Assembly: GCA_000310025.1 (NCBI GenBank)
Contig: FN649757.1
Coordinates: forward strand, 868,316-932,315
DNA length: 64,000 nt
Source of the DNA: Ectocarpus siliculosus
Taxonomy: Eukaryota; Sar; Phaeophyceae; Ectocarpales; Ectocarpaceae
Direction: 5' to 3'
A program made the position numbers and the translations under genes. The notes under the pieces were generated by a model that was not told the origin of the DNA, ran no database searches, and worked only from the letters and a program-made list of their open reading frames with translations. Shown one piece after another: positions 31,651 to 42,654 of the stretch; position 1 is the stretch's first letter; every line of letters starts with the position of its first letter.

Positions 31651-33653
31651 TCAGTTCCAGGCGTCGGTTACGAGATCCGCAACCCCATCATCTGTGTCTC
31701 CATCACTCCAGTTGGAGTCGACGCTCTTCTCGCTCACCCCGTCAGGTTCCCCATCGCTGGAGCCAGATTCGCTCGAATCCAACTTGATCAAATCGTCGAG
31801 TGCTCCGACCGAACCGTCGCCGTTATCGTCCGACTCGGGGTCCTCCAACTCTTCATCGGCGTAGCGATGCTTCTCGCGTGTCCCGGGGGTGTTCTTCAGG
31901 GCAGGGTCACTCTCCACGTCGGCTCGAACAATTCTACCAGCTGCCCGCACGACGGACATCCTTGCGTCTGCCTCCTCCGTGTCCTTCTCGACTGCCTTCA
32001 GAATCGACTCGAGAGACCTACCCTTATCCGCTAGCTGGTTGGATGGTGGCTGTGCGGGTGCTTTACGTCGAGCACGCAGCATAAACTCAACGAGATGCTT
32101 GTTCCCAAGGGTGTTTGGGAAGAGGAAGAGTTCCCGCTCGCGTGCATCTCCTTGCGCTCCGTCGGCTCGGACCAATCGTGATTTGCTGTCGGGGTCTGCG
32201 TCCATCCCGGTAAACAAGTCCTGGACGATGCTACGTGCGTACTTCCCCGTTATCTCCTCCATGCCAACCTTCGCTCGTTCAGCAGCTAGCCAACCGGCGA
32301 CGTCCTGCCAGCAAAGGATATCACCTCGACCGAGGACGTCATCCACCATCCTCCGCACCGTGCTCAAAGGCTCTAGAAGCGTCGGCGCCTCGTCCCCCGA
32401 TCCACATGGCTTGTTCGCTGCTTGCTCTGGCGGTTTGTCGTATCTCTTCATGCCGTTCAAGCGGCTCTGGTAGCAACGGCCGCACCACCAGTCACCATCA
32501 CTCACCATCGCATTACCCTCCGCGATATGGTCTCCTGCATCCATGGGATACCACCTTACGCGGCTCTTGTCCGATTTCCGGTACTTGCATTTACTGCATT
32601 GGCGAAGCTCTGCCTTCCTTTCTTTCTCGGCGAAATAAGCTAGGAAGTAGTTTGGGCGCTGGCAGAGGCAGTCCTTGCTGGGACTAAAGTCTCGCACGAT
32701 AGCTAGAGGCAGGGTTTCTCTCCTTGTCTCAACGCGGCTACGAAGGTTACAGCTCGCCCTAGCCGGTCCGCGCGGAGGTGCGTGAAACCTTCGTCGTCCG
32801 GCAATCTGTGGCATGCCGAACATAGTCTCTCGTCGGCCGAGTGCACTACACTCCCGGGGCATGTGCTACACTCGGTGCGAGGGTAGTGTGTAACCCAACC
32901 GCATTCCTGGCGGCCGCACGCCTTTTTTCGCTTCTTGCCTGTTGGTTGTCCTACAGGTAGCATCGCCGGGGCAGAAAGTCTCCTACCCGCATTCCGCTTG
33001 CCTGGCAGATGACCGGCTTGTCTTGGGTTCCCGCCGTGGCTCCTACGCCGAGTATCAACGGGGTTATTCCCCCCGGCCTCTGATTGTCGCCGTTCATCTT
33101 CGGCAATCGCGCGATCTCTACGAGCCGTGGCCCCCCTCCTGGCCTCGCTCTGCTGCTTGTAGTAATCCTCCTCCTCGAGCTTGCTCTCGAGGTTGGGTAG
33201 GCACCCACCCGTGACACTAGCAGAGGGCCTCCTCTTCCTCCTCCGTTTCCTGCCCGACCGGGTCTTTCCTCCCGTCCGACGGACACGTGCACCGGAATCT
33301 CCCGCGTCGCGCTTTGTCGCGGCGATGGGGGTACGCGCCTCGTTGGTTAGGTAACCCTCTCCCCTGCTCCCGCTCCGTCTCCGTTCAATTGTGGCGTCTC
33401 CTTCTGTGTCGTCGACCACTGGCTGACGCGGGGTTAGCGCGCCTTCCGTGAGCTGGCGAAGGGTTAGTATCGGCTGTATACCCCCGCTTCCGGGTGTAGA
33501 AGGGCTCCCATACTGGTTCCGAGGCAACGCCGGTGGCGTACCCGGTAGAGCTGTGGGGCTCTTCACCCCACAAGCCGGTTGGCCCACCCTACGTGGACGG
33601 GAATTCATCTGGCAGCAGCTCGACCTATGCCGGCCGTTTTTCCATGCATTCAA
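31651..33653 (-). pseudogene. Unrecognised Cys-rich protein, split by a frameshift
   Basis: Two overlapping minus-strand frames (33653-32703, 316 codons; 32862-31651, 403 codons) look like one gene. The first has a Pro/Arg-rich start, a basic stretch (GRKRRRKRRPS) and then CGRQEC, CSTC and CSAC pairs. Sensible protein seems to continue from its end (ALRQGEKPCL, then stop) into AIVRDFSPSKDCLC of the second frame by a -1 step near 32705-32715. The second frame has CSKC and CGRC pairs around RVRWYPMDAGDHIAE, then a helical middle and a long acidic Ser/Asp/Glu tail. The Cys pairs suggest zinc binding. Family unknown. It could be a transposon ORF, a host gene with an unrecognised intron, or a pseudogene. 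Confidence 0.5.
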
Positions 33654-34536
33654 AACCTGACCAGAGTTACGACAACAACATGTTACTTTTGCACGTACAG
33701 TTATAAGCCAGGCGCACGCCTATTCGTGGGGTGGGATTTTCGGTGCCTCTTGACAGCCATGCATAAGGTCTGATCCTCTTTACGGGCGCGCCTATGCACC
33801 TGAGAACGCAACGGACAGAAACCTGTTCAAATACGTAGTTATACTCTAGAGTGTCTGCAGCTAAGAACCCCGAGTCATGTTCGGCTCGTATATTGGCAAA
33901 GCACCGAGCGTAATAATTGAACTCGAAGAAACCGTACTTGCCCTCTTGAAGCCCAATTTGTCTGCATCTTGTAGTGATAGGCTGACCCTGAGCTGGCATT
34001 ATTGTATCGAGCATTTCCATCGTATCTTGGGGTGGGAATGGTGTATCAAATGTACCTACATGCGCAACGTGCAAGAGCGCTGCGGACCCACGGCATGGAC
34101 TCTTCTGAAATTTGAATTTTGAACACACCATGCTTATCCCCTGCCACATTAAATCGCCTCAAACCTTTTGCATTAGGTGGCAATACAACCTAGGTATAAG
34201 GCGGTAGCATAGTTAGGCTGCAATACAACCACCTCGCGCAGAGGTCGGGTCGCATGTGAAGCTCGCTCCCTGATTTTGGAGCTGCTGCATGGTGGTACAC
34301 TCTAGCTAAAGTCCAACTTTTTCACCCTACCGTTCACAACTGTACGTATAAAACATACCCTGGTGTACCCTGGCATCTTATTTACATAACTCTCTTGAAA
34401 TCTGGACAGTTTATGCTCTCGTTCGCCCTCTAGAGCCGATGCTAGGTGTGGAGGTCTGGTGCCGAGCGAGCCGCCTGATCAGAGGGGTTTCCACAAGGGG
34501 CTGCTTTCCCGTTGGAAGCATTATTCGGCGTACTAC

Positions 34537-34563
34537 TTTTTTTTTTTTCAGCCGTGCAGCACT
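34537..34563 (-). repeat. Retroposon-like poly-A end, inverted copy
   Basis: Twelve T followed by CAGCCGTGCAGCACT, the exact complement of the junction at 30167-30194. Confidence 0.5.
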
Positions 34564-34686
34564 CCAAGATCTGCTGTGTCGGGGTCCCCAAACTTCATCC
34601 AGCATACCCACTGTCCTGGGTCCATTCTGATGGGCCCCCCACCTCCAAATTCAGCTGTGATTGTGCCCACAGGTATACCAGGGCGA

Positions 34687-34740
34687 CAGAGAGAGGGAGG
34701 CAGAGAGAGGGAGGCAGAGAGAGAGAGGGAGAGGGAGAGG
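34687..34740. repeat. GA-rich simple repeat
   Basis: GAGAGGGAGGCA units merging into (GAGAGG)n. Confidence 0.85.
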
Positions 34741-35057
34741 CCTATCGGTGCCAGGGTCGTCGGTCAGAGATCTTGGCCTGCCTGTTGGAGTACACACGGG
34801 TAAGCGAAATTGTTTGTTGACGTGGACAGCTACACAGCAACACTGCACTCCCGGAAGGAATCAAGCCTCTCAGTGCCGCAACATGCTTGCCAGCGTATTT
34901 GTTACTCAGCCCCACGCGCTGGTATGTTGGGACACATGGTTCAATGGCAAAGACAGATGGAGATGAACGTTTGGTCCCATTCATCATGCAGCGTGTGACT
35001 CAAGATATCACACCCCCCCTTGGACCGATATTCACAGCTTTGTTATCATGTTGTGGT

Positions 35058-36025
35058 ATAAATGTACTCACAGGATGTTGCACCACAGTAGACTTGATTT
35101 TAGAGTAGACCTACGTGGATTCGATTTTTTTTTCGCCACGCTATCCCACACGTGAATGTGCGAAGAAAATGCTCTTCCGTCTAATGAGGTGGTACCCGTG
35201 GAAGAACTCAGCTGTTCCAGGCAGCAGCACGAACGTTGACAGCAATGTTAGATTGCGACACGTGACGACCTTGCTGGTGACTTTACCAATGGTCATGGTC
35301 CTGTTTCAAACGGTACAACCACATCCCAATGCTTCGGCCGTTCCACCTGTTTCTCATTATTGGTTTATCCGACGTACGTGTGTCATCTACAACACCAAAA
35401 TCCTATGCAGAGAGACGCGGACCATTGCTGCTTGCTGTAGACAACAAAGAACGCATGTGGATGCCTGTTCCCACCAACTTCCCGGCTTCGGTCCGGTGTT
35501 GGAAACATTGCATCCGGCTTCATTCGAACGTTCCACATACCACATGCGCTTTTGCCGACACACATGCTGCAAGCAACATGATCCTGCACTATCAACAACA
35601 TTCTACAGACGTAAACCACTGCTGTACACTACAAAAAACGCGACTCCTTGTGTCGACACATGATCACCCTGTCAAGCTGTGCTATCCCACGTGTGTCTTG
35701 TGATCCACAGCAACGGCGGATATGACAACATATTCGTACAACAATCATAACAATCAAACATCATCATCATCTTCCGATCCAATAGCATTCACATCATTTG
35801 CCAAAAGAAACATGGAATACCATCCGGTCGGTTCACAACAATCAATTCGTCATCTACCGCGACGATCCGCGTCCATAGCGGTCGGTTGGTTCACAACAAT
35901 CAATTCGTCATCTACCGGCGACGATTCTCGTCCATAGCGGGAACGCTGCAGTCGCCACCACCACGCGGCGCCCTACGATCTACTGCATACTCTGGTGGAA
36001 CCGATCTTCTTGCGAACGCTGAGGT
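35058..36025 (+). repeat. Dispersed repeat, copy 2 (first at 5.72 kb)
   Basis: Landmarks in the same order as 5715-6216: ACTCACAGGATGTTGCACCA, TAGACTTGATTTTAGAGT, a T tract followed by CGCCACGC, CTGTTCCAGGCAG and GAACGCTGAGGTATGACACC (36016 on). The interior includes ATCATCATCATC and the tandem duplication at 35826-35940. Confidence 0.6.
35826..35940 (+). repeat. Tandem duplication, ~55-60 bp unit
   Basis: GGTTCACAACAATCAATTCG plus TCATCTACCGCGACGA is followed directly by a second copy with small indels (unit boundary about 35880). Confidence 0.85.
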
Positions 36026-36868
36026 ATGACACCTTAAATATTGTACGAGTTCGAAGCCATTGGTCGACAAAATACGTTGGACTCTACAGTATACGCTAAC
36101 ATGTTAGAATGGCGACGCGTCCACAAGACGACTACTGGTATGGCCTAAATCGATGTAGACATGCGAACAGATGTCCCTACACACAACTAATCCGATAACA
36201 CTACCTGTTGTATGCATATAGTTGTCGTAAACGCCTCTTCAATATTGTCGTATGATCCCTCAACGCTGTGTATGCATCTCCTTCCTGCAGAAATCAATCA
36301 ACGAACATGGGCGATTCTGTACAACCCTCGTCATCAGTATTTGAAGCGAGCGCCGAGTCTAAAGACCATTCGGGATTCGCCTCTCTTTCGATCGATAACT
36401 CTTGCCTCCCCATCTGTACATACATATCGAGGCCGTGCCATATCAGGGGCCTACATGACGCGTTGTTTCCTCCCGTGAGCAAGCAAACATGAAACCACAT
36501 CACGATTGTTTCCGGCTTCCAAACATTACATCTACTCGCGAAGCCCAGCAGCCTTACCACGCATGGTGGCCGCCCGCCCTCTTGGGGGGCGGGGAGCCAA
36601 TCGTTCCCCCTAGTACAATGTAGCGTGAGCACCCGTAGGTTGCATAAATACCCCCTGCACTCAAATCCCTATCTACCGCAATATAGTCACCCTAGACTCC
36701 GCTGTGTGCAACGCATGTGGGAACCCTTCGTCTATCATGCTTGGCTGAGGTGGTATGCTGTGTGATAAGCTGTGTGATCCTCTCCTCTGACTTGATTGCA
36801 CATCTCCCACCCCGCGTCCCCCCTAGGTCGTAAGACTGTGTACATCGCGTGGTACTGGAAAAAATTAC
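36026..36868. other. Gene-free stretch
   Basis: No recognisable gene. A GGGGGGCGGGGAGCCAAT box (36583 on) resembles one at 10093 (GGGGGGCGGGGGGCCAAT). Confidence 0.35.
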
Positions 36869-36937
36869 TGACTTGGCTTCAGTATGAAAAGTGTCCCCAC
36901 GTGTTTTCGGGACACTTTTCATACTGAAGCCAAGTCA
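36869..36937. repeat. Perfect 29-bp inverted repeat with 11-nt loop
   Basis: TGACTTGGCTTCAGTATGAA and AAGTGTCCC (36869-36897) are exactly complementary to 36909-36937. The loop is CACGTGTTTTC. No mismatch was found over 29 bp. It could be a small foldback element end-to-end, or a transcribed hairpin feeding a small-RNA pathway. Confidence 0.92.
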
Positions 36938-37863
36938 CCCTTTTTCTGTCAAAAAGTTCAGATTCTTTGGCAGGGACTGCTGTAGCCCCTCGACCAATTG
37001 CTGACAAACAAATTGCGGAGGGAGGGTGCTAGGAAGGTTAAGGGATGGCAGAGAAGAGTTTTGATGTTGACTAATGTTGAAAACACACGCAAGGGCACCA
37101 GAAATTGCACAACAAACACCACCAGACCAGTCGGAAGGCATCGCGGAAAACAGAAATCTCTAATGCTCGCACAGGCAGGGCAGCAGTAGAGGCTGGTCAA
37201 AGCACACATTTCTCGCGTCTAGCTCCACACTATGGAATTGTCTAAGCGCCCATGTATCCATGGGTAGGGTTGGCCATCACGACATGGGCTGACCATGGAT
37301 ACCGCGAAATACGTATCTCAAAAGAGCGGAAAGAAGGCCCTGTTACCCTCTTGTGTGCACTGTCCATGGAAGCAAAGTACGTACCGGGTACATACATTGG
37401 GTCATGGGGATTTGGCTCGGACTAGGACTGCGGTTATTCTTTCCTCCGTGTACAGTTGAATTTGGCCGGGAAAGCATGCGATTCAGATGGGATGGATCAG
37501 TACTCTACGAAGGGTTTTCTACGTATCCGAACATGCTTGGATAAAGTACAGAATCCGCTAAATTTATGCTTAGAGTTGTACGGTCGGCTTGCCCCCTTGC
37601 CTGGTCTTTTTGTCTTTTTTCGTAGTTTTTATCTTTTTCGTTGCGTAGGCAGTATCGCATGATTGCAAATATATACGGTATTGCTTGTTGGTGTTGCTTG
37701 ACATCGCTTGCTCAGTTATTTTCTTTATGCTGTTTACGTAACGCTTACAAACAGGTTCTGTAAAAGAGACAAACTCTTGGGTAAACGGTAGAGGTCTTGC
37801 TTCTCCTGCGTCGACTCGAGAGTTGGAATACGTAAGATACCACGTCCCATGACGCACGTAAAC
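36938..37863. other. Gene-free stretch
   Basis: No recognisable gene. One CCATGTATCCATGGGTAGG/GACCATGGATACC inverted pair (37250-37300) is related in style to the CCCATGGG repeats. Confidence 0.35.
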
Positions 37864-38085
37864 ACCGTAGGTGACATCTGATATCACATCCCCTGGACGG
37901 ATGTCGGAAGCGCCATTTCTCTACAGCACAGAGAGCGGCGGTGGCGAAAGTGGCGGCGTTGGAACCATGTCGTCGATAGAGAGCTTTCCCTTAGCGTACC
38001 GTGTGATTTGTACACCCTCTTCATCGTCGTGGAGTAACTGACCTTCGAAATTCGGGGGTGTGGTGCATGTCTTTTGTCACGTACA
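37864..38085 (+). mobile_element. ACCGTARG MITE, copy
   Basis: The left end ACCGTAGGTGACATCTGATA and the complement of the right end (GTACGTGACAAAAGACATGC) are inverted and followed by CACATCCCC/CACACCCCC. The interior has GTGGCGGCGTTGGAACC and TCATCGTCGTGGAGTA, shared by the other copies. No ORF of its own. Confidence 0.7.
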
Positions 38086-38158
38086 TGATATACAAGTGGT
38101 CCCTCTGGAGTGGGCTCGTATGAGAGCACAGCAGTGTCATCAAGCGGGGTACCCGATA

Positions 38159-38279
38159 GAGAACGCGCCCGAACTTGAGAACCTCTATTTTTTTTAGTTT
38201 CGGCCGAGGCTAGGGTCATGCTACGAATGGTTTTAGTGTAAGGGTTCTTAACCGAGCTCACAAATGGTGCTCAAGTTTC
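38159..38279 (+). repeat. Dispersed repeat (partner at 19886-20030)
   Basis: See 19886-20030; CCGAGCTCACAAATGGTGCT is identical in both. Confidence 0.75.
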
Positions 38280-38591
38280 TTATTGTATTGTTTTGTTTTG
38301 GGCTCAATCTCTTAACTTTTAAAGTGCCGGCGCGTTCTGTAACAACGCGGCGAGACAATGATCAGAAGCTGGTAAAAAATAATGCCGTGGGATGTCTCTG
38401 GATGAATTTGAATTGTTCTGATATTTGTTGTGCTGTTTTTTGTTTGCATTGTCCGGCAGTAGCCCCGCAGGGTAGTGGCAGCGGCGGCGGCGCGGCGAAG
38501 ACAGGGTCCCGTGTTGGTCCTGCTGGAGGATGTGGAAGGTTTCGACAAGCAGGTCCGTGCGTGCATGTCTTTTTCATATTTTCTTCGGGGT

Positions 38592-38771
38592 ACCGTAGGT
38601 TGCGTAAGATTTTCAAAGCTTCATTACTCCACGACGAAGAGGATACTGAAATCAAAGGATACGTTGTCGGAAAGCTCTCGACGAGACGGTTCCAACGCCG
38701 CCATTTTTTCCTGCCGAGTTTCGAACTTTGATATCGGGCCAGGGGGTGTGATATCCTATGCAACGTACGGT
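38592..38771 (-). mobile_element. ACCGTARG MITE, copy
   Basis: The ends ACCGTAGGTTGCGTAAGAT and the complement ACCGTACGTTGCATAGGAT are near-perfect inverted repeats. The interior, inverted relative to other copies, has TACTCCACGACGAAGAGGAT and GGTTCCAACGCCGCC. 180 bp; non-autonomous. Confidence 0.8.
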
Positions 38772-40037
38772 ATTTACTGTTTCGCTGCTGCTTGTTAGAG
38801 TTTGAGGGTGCGTTTCGTTTGGCGTGCATTTGAAAACGACATACAGCCAAACCTTGGTTGAGGACACACACGCCTGATTTTTTGCTGAAATAGTGCCCGT
38901 AAGCCTGGGAAGTGTCCTCAACGTTGATACCCCTCCTTGTGTTGTACATTCTGCGAGCCACCGTGCCTGTGAAAAAAAAATGTCCTAAACCGAGGGATAC
39001 GAATGTACCTGAGACGTATGTAGCACTCGTTTGCCCAACGCTTTCGGTGGTCTTCCTCGAAGGTGCGGACGGTTTTTGTACAAGGTAGTCATACGGGAAG
39101 AACGACCGCTGTCCACGCACAGGGTTTTCCACACGCGTGTGTTTTCGTGTTGATCTGAGGACTGCGTTTGTTTGACACCTGGTGTTGAACCGTAAGTCGT
39201 GCTGCTGTAGAGACGACCCGCCAATATGAACAACGCCCAGCGAAAGAGAGTGAGCACGCTGTGCGGAGCAATCAAGCGGAGCATTGAGAGGCTCCGGCAT
39301 GTGACACGTATCAGACGCCGTAGATCGGTGTCAAGACCTACTCCACCGAAACAACATCCAGGTCTCTCATCCTCAGAAAATGTTGCCAATCGCGGCGCTG
39401 AATCGGTATTAAAAAAAACACGGTTTGTCCGGGATCTCCTGAACGTGCTGGCAGCCTCCCTGCAAGAGCCAACGTGTTCAGCGGAAGACCGAGGGCACCG
39501 CCAATCGGTTAGGGGACACCGTGAATCGATTAGGGGGTACCGTGACAAAGTTCGGAAGGGCGCTTCCGTTGGTGTTGGTGGGGTCGTGCTGAGAACATGG
39601 AACATGGCTGGTGGAGATGGTTGTGCTGGTGGTGTTTCCGATGTTGTTGCTGCTGCTGCACTTGTAGGTGCCGATGTTGTTGTTGCTGTTGGTGGTGGTG
39701 ACCAAGGGAGAGTCGGACCACTACTGTAGCAGTGTTGTGCCCACCCACCCGTATATGAACAGCGGCGGCCCCCGTATTTGCTAGTGTCGCCATCATCGAC
39801 TTCCTATCGACGTTGGCGGCTGGGTGCCGATACATTCGCGCTGAAAGGTGCAGCAATAGCAGTGGTAGCAGCAGCAGCAGCAGTAGTCGGCGTTTTACTG
39901 CGATGCTTGCACGAGAATTCGACTTGAGAACCCACAGTACTTAATTTGGATACACAGAAAGCAACAGGTATCGCACCCCACTCCCTCAGTAGCCCGGGCC
40001 GGCGCAAAAATCGGCTTATCTGTCCGTTTCAGCATTT
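38772..40037. other. Stretch without recognised genes
   Basis: A 167-codon plus-strand frame (39226-39729) includes three diverged 21-bp units (39493-39556; GHRQSVR, GHRESIR, GYRDKVR) but no known domain and an equally open opposite strand. I do not call it a gene. Confidence 0.35.
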
Positions 40038-40628
40038 TAGGGGTGCGAGGCTGGTCTCTCGACTACGGCATGCGTTTTACATGAGTACCCTCTCCTCAGT
40101 ACCGCGTTGCCCCATTCCCCCCGCCCCGGTGTTTGCCATCGGGGTGGGGTTTTCGTCGCTTGGCAGCGATGTTGTAAAACAAGCCGATCGCACGGCAACC
40201 AGGTTACCGTTTTCTTTTGCCTTTGTTTTTTTGTTTGCGGTGACCATGAATGGTGGTCAAGTAGATTATGTTGCGCGGGGTCGAGAACCCTCACTTCACG
40301 CAATGGGGATAACCGCACTACGTTGTGTTAAATTGGTGAAGCACCCTCGAGGCAGTTACACGGTGCTTACAACTGTCTCTGGAAGTGAAAGCACCAGAAA
40401 ATAAAGTAAGTCGCACGCACGCAGCTGTCATCCGTACGCAGGGAAGTAAGCACAAGATGCCGAACACCCTTAGCAGGATGCAGCGCACCCTTCAGGCGAC
40501 TCGCCGAACACCTCACGGCGCTTCGCGCTTGGTAGTGTGAGAGCCTGGTTCGGTGAAAACCCGGCGTGCTCCGCCCCGGCAAAGGTCTAACGACAACGGC
40601 ATGCACGACTATGAGTACACCCCCCCTT
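40038..40628 (+). repeat. Two copies of the GTGARAACCCGGCGTGC dispersed repeat
   Basis: 40541-40626 (GAGCCTGGTTCGGTGAAAAC, CCGGCGTGCTCCGCCCCGGC, CGGCATGCACGACTATGAGT) matches 51064-51169. A shorter relic at 40038-40096 shares GGGTGCGAGG, CGACTACGGCATGC and ATGAGTACC. Confidence 0.7.
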
Positions 40629-40831
40629 GATCGTAAGCAGCAGCAGCACTCGATGTTTTGCGGTGTTACTTGCACAATAATTCGACATGCATACAAAAGC
40701 TGAAGACTTCATCTTGCATATTCCACGCAACATTATCCCCGCCCCCCCTCCTCTCAATACTGTTTGTGGTGCCACCCCTCCCTTCTTTTTGTTACAACTT
40801 GGAAAACTCGTGTCGTTGGCACTCGCACAAC

Positions 40832-40986
40832 ATGACGCAGGCGCGCGTTGAATTTCCGATGGACAGGCTTTTTTCGTCCGCGGTGAGGCAGCTATCTCCG
40901 GAGAACTTCCACCTCCCGTCGTCCGTGGAGTACGTCGCCTCGCTCGACGAGGAGATATTGGTTAAGGTGCGGAACAGCAAGGCGAA
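40832..40986 (+). CDS. Candidate 5' coding exon, product unknown
   Basis: From ATG at 40832 the frame reads MTQARVEFPMDRLFSSAVRQ, then LSPENFHLPSSVEYVASLDE. Third positions are rich in G/C (CTC, CCG, TCC, GAG, AAC, GTC), unlike the repeats around it. The frame meets a stop at 40988, but a GTGAGA splice donor at 40987 would end an exon after 40986 in phase 2. No family recognised. The reading as a host exon is an inference from codon use and the donor. Confidence 0.4.
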
Positions 40987-41474
40987 GTGAGAAGGGTCGG
41001 GATATCTTACCTTTTTTGGCCGTGTACCAGAGAAGGCGGAGAGATGGCACCCCCCCCTAGACCAATGTTCAAAGCTTGCATGTTCCACAACCCCGATTGT
41101 ACCAACAACACAGACGGTAATCTTGGAACATCTCATCAAGGGCTTGCTGTAGACGGATGGGGCTCTCTTCTCACCCCCTTGGCTGTGTACGATGCTAACT
41201 TACGGCTGCTTGCCACGCACTGGTCCACCTTCTTCTTTTTTTTCCGGCCATTTCGAGTCGATAGGTTTGTTGCAGACCGGGCCGGCTGTTGTCTTGAATG
41301 AAGGCGAAAACAGTATCTTGGTCATGTTCAACCCATGAAAAACCCGTCCCGTGGTACGTACAGCGCCGGCTGCCGGTGTGGATGGGATGCCGCTTGCTCT
41401 CTTGGATGAAGGCGACCATCGACGACACTCACCCCTCTCTGGGGATGTTCACCCGCCAGGTACGATGACATGGT

Positions 41475-41691
41475 ACCGCAGGTGACACCAGATGCCACAC
41501 CGACCTGACCGATTTTCAAAGCTCGACTGCACCACAGTAAAAAAGTAGCGGCGGCGGAAACGGCGGCGTTGCAACCGTCTCGTCGAGATTTTTCGAAAAC
41601 GTAAAATTTGATTTTGGCATTCTCTTCGTCGTGAAGTATTCGAGCTTTGAGAATCGGTGCAGGGGGTATGGTATCTTGCGTCACCTACGGT
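41475..41691 (+). mobile_element. ACCGTARG MITE, copy
   Basis: 217 bp. The left end ACCGCAGGTGACACCAGATG and the complement of the right end ACCGTAGGTGACGCAAGATA continue in parallel through CCGATTTTCAAAGCTCGA and CCGATTCTCAAAGCTCGA, giving inverted repeats of about 55 bp. The interior has GGCGGCGTTGCAACCGTCTC. Flanks contain CATGGT and ACCATG. Confidence 0.85.
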
Positions 41692-41720
41692 AACCATGGT
41701 GCGGTCGTTCGGCGTGCTAG

Positions 41721-41927
41721 CGTAGGTTGCATAAGATGTCGCAAATGCTGGACCGATTTTCGAAGCTGGGTTCCTCGGCAGGAAAAACAGTGAAGGTGCC
41801 GAGAATTGCGGCGTTGGAATCGTCTCGTGCAGACCTTTCCGAAAACTTACATTTGATTTCGACATTTTCTTCGTCGTGGAGTATTTGAGCTTTGAAAATC
41901 GGTCCAGAGGGGGTGGTATCTTACACT
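41721..41927 (+). mobile_element. ACCGTARG MITE, adjacent copy
   Basis: CGTAGGTTGCATAAGATGTC to GGTATCTTACAC, with CCGATTTTCGAAGCTGGG and the complement of CAAAGCTC/GGTCCAG as inverted arms. It lies 29 bp after the previous copy, in the same orientation. Confidence 0.75.
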
Positions 41928-42017
41928 GTCGTGTCCTCACCATCGCCAGTATCCGGTCAGCACGATCGCGAGAATTCATCGTCCCCGAAACAAACCCGCA
42001 GGGTTGACGTTCAATGT

Positions 42018-42142
42018 TTCGTTGTTGCTGCTGATGTTGTCGTCACATTAAAAAACGTTCCGTTCTCTCTACCCAGTACGTTCTTCTGTCCGTACTAGTG
42101 TAACAATTGACGCGGTCGATTCACGTAGTCACAGGCAAACTT
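42018..42142 (+). mobile_element. (GTT)n-linked tRNA-related retroposon, copy
   Basis: A degenerate GTTGTTGCTGCTGATGTTGTC tract is followed by CACATTAAAAAACGTTCCG, TCTCTCTACCCAGTACGTTC, TTCTGTCCGTACTAGTGTAA, GACGCGGTCGATTCACG and AGTCACAGGCAAACTTGCCC. It aligns over about 100 bp with the minus strand at 46640-46760, whose T-arm-like block is intact. GCCCAGTAC and GGGTCGATTCCC at tRNA-like spacing point to an internal Pol III promoter. Confidence 0.6.
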
Positions 42143-42654
42143 GCCCAAACAATGTATACGAAAATATAATGGACCCGAAGAGTCCGCAAGTGAATAGAAA
42201 TCAACCACAGGTTTATTGTTTTTCTTTCGAATTGCAATTTTTGCATAATTTTTTTCTCTTCACACGCGGGGAAGAGTGAGAAACCACACTGACAGAACAT
42301 GTTTCCTGCAGACTCCCTCTGCGCCTGTCCTACCGTGTCTCTGTCCCTCAGTACTACTGTCTCTGTCTCTTCCCTAAGAAAACAGCCCGGGGTTTCTCTT
42401 TCCACCGGAGTGGGGAACTCTTTCTACTGTACGGAACCGTTGACTGGAAAATTATAAAGAAAAAGAAGAGGAAATAAGAGGAAAGCAGAGGGAAAAAAGA
42501 GAAAGACACAAAACAAAACATACGCCGGAACCACAACGTAGCGACAAACAAAAAAGCGCAAGACAACACGAAACGGAACGCCCGAGACAACAAAGGCACG
42601 TCATCGCTCGTGGGGGATTTTGTGCAATGGTGCAGTGACGGGGGGGGAGACTGG

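Larger units (their letters stand above)
33654..35057. other. Stretch without recognised genes
   Basis: Contains the inverted poly-A retroposon end (34537-34563) and a GAGAGGGAGGCA simple repeat (34687-34740). Confidence 0.4.

Noticed and set aside
39226-39729. 167-codon plus-strand ORF
   Set aside because: No known domain, a 21-bp repeat inside, and the opposite strand equally open.
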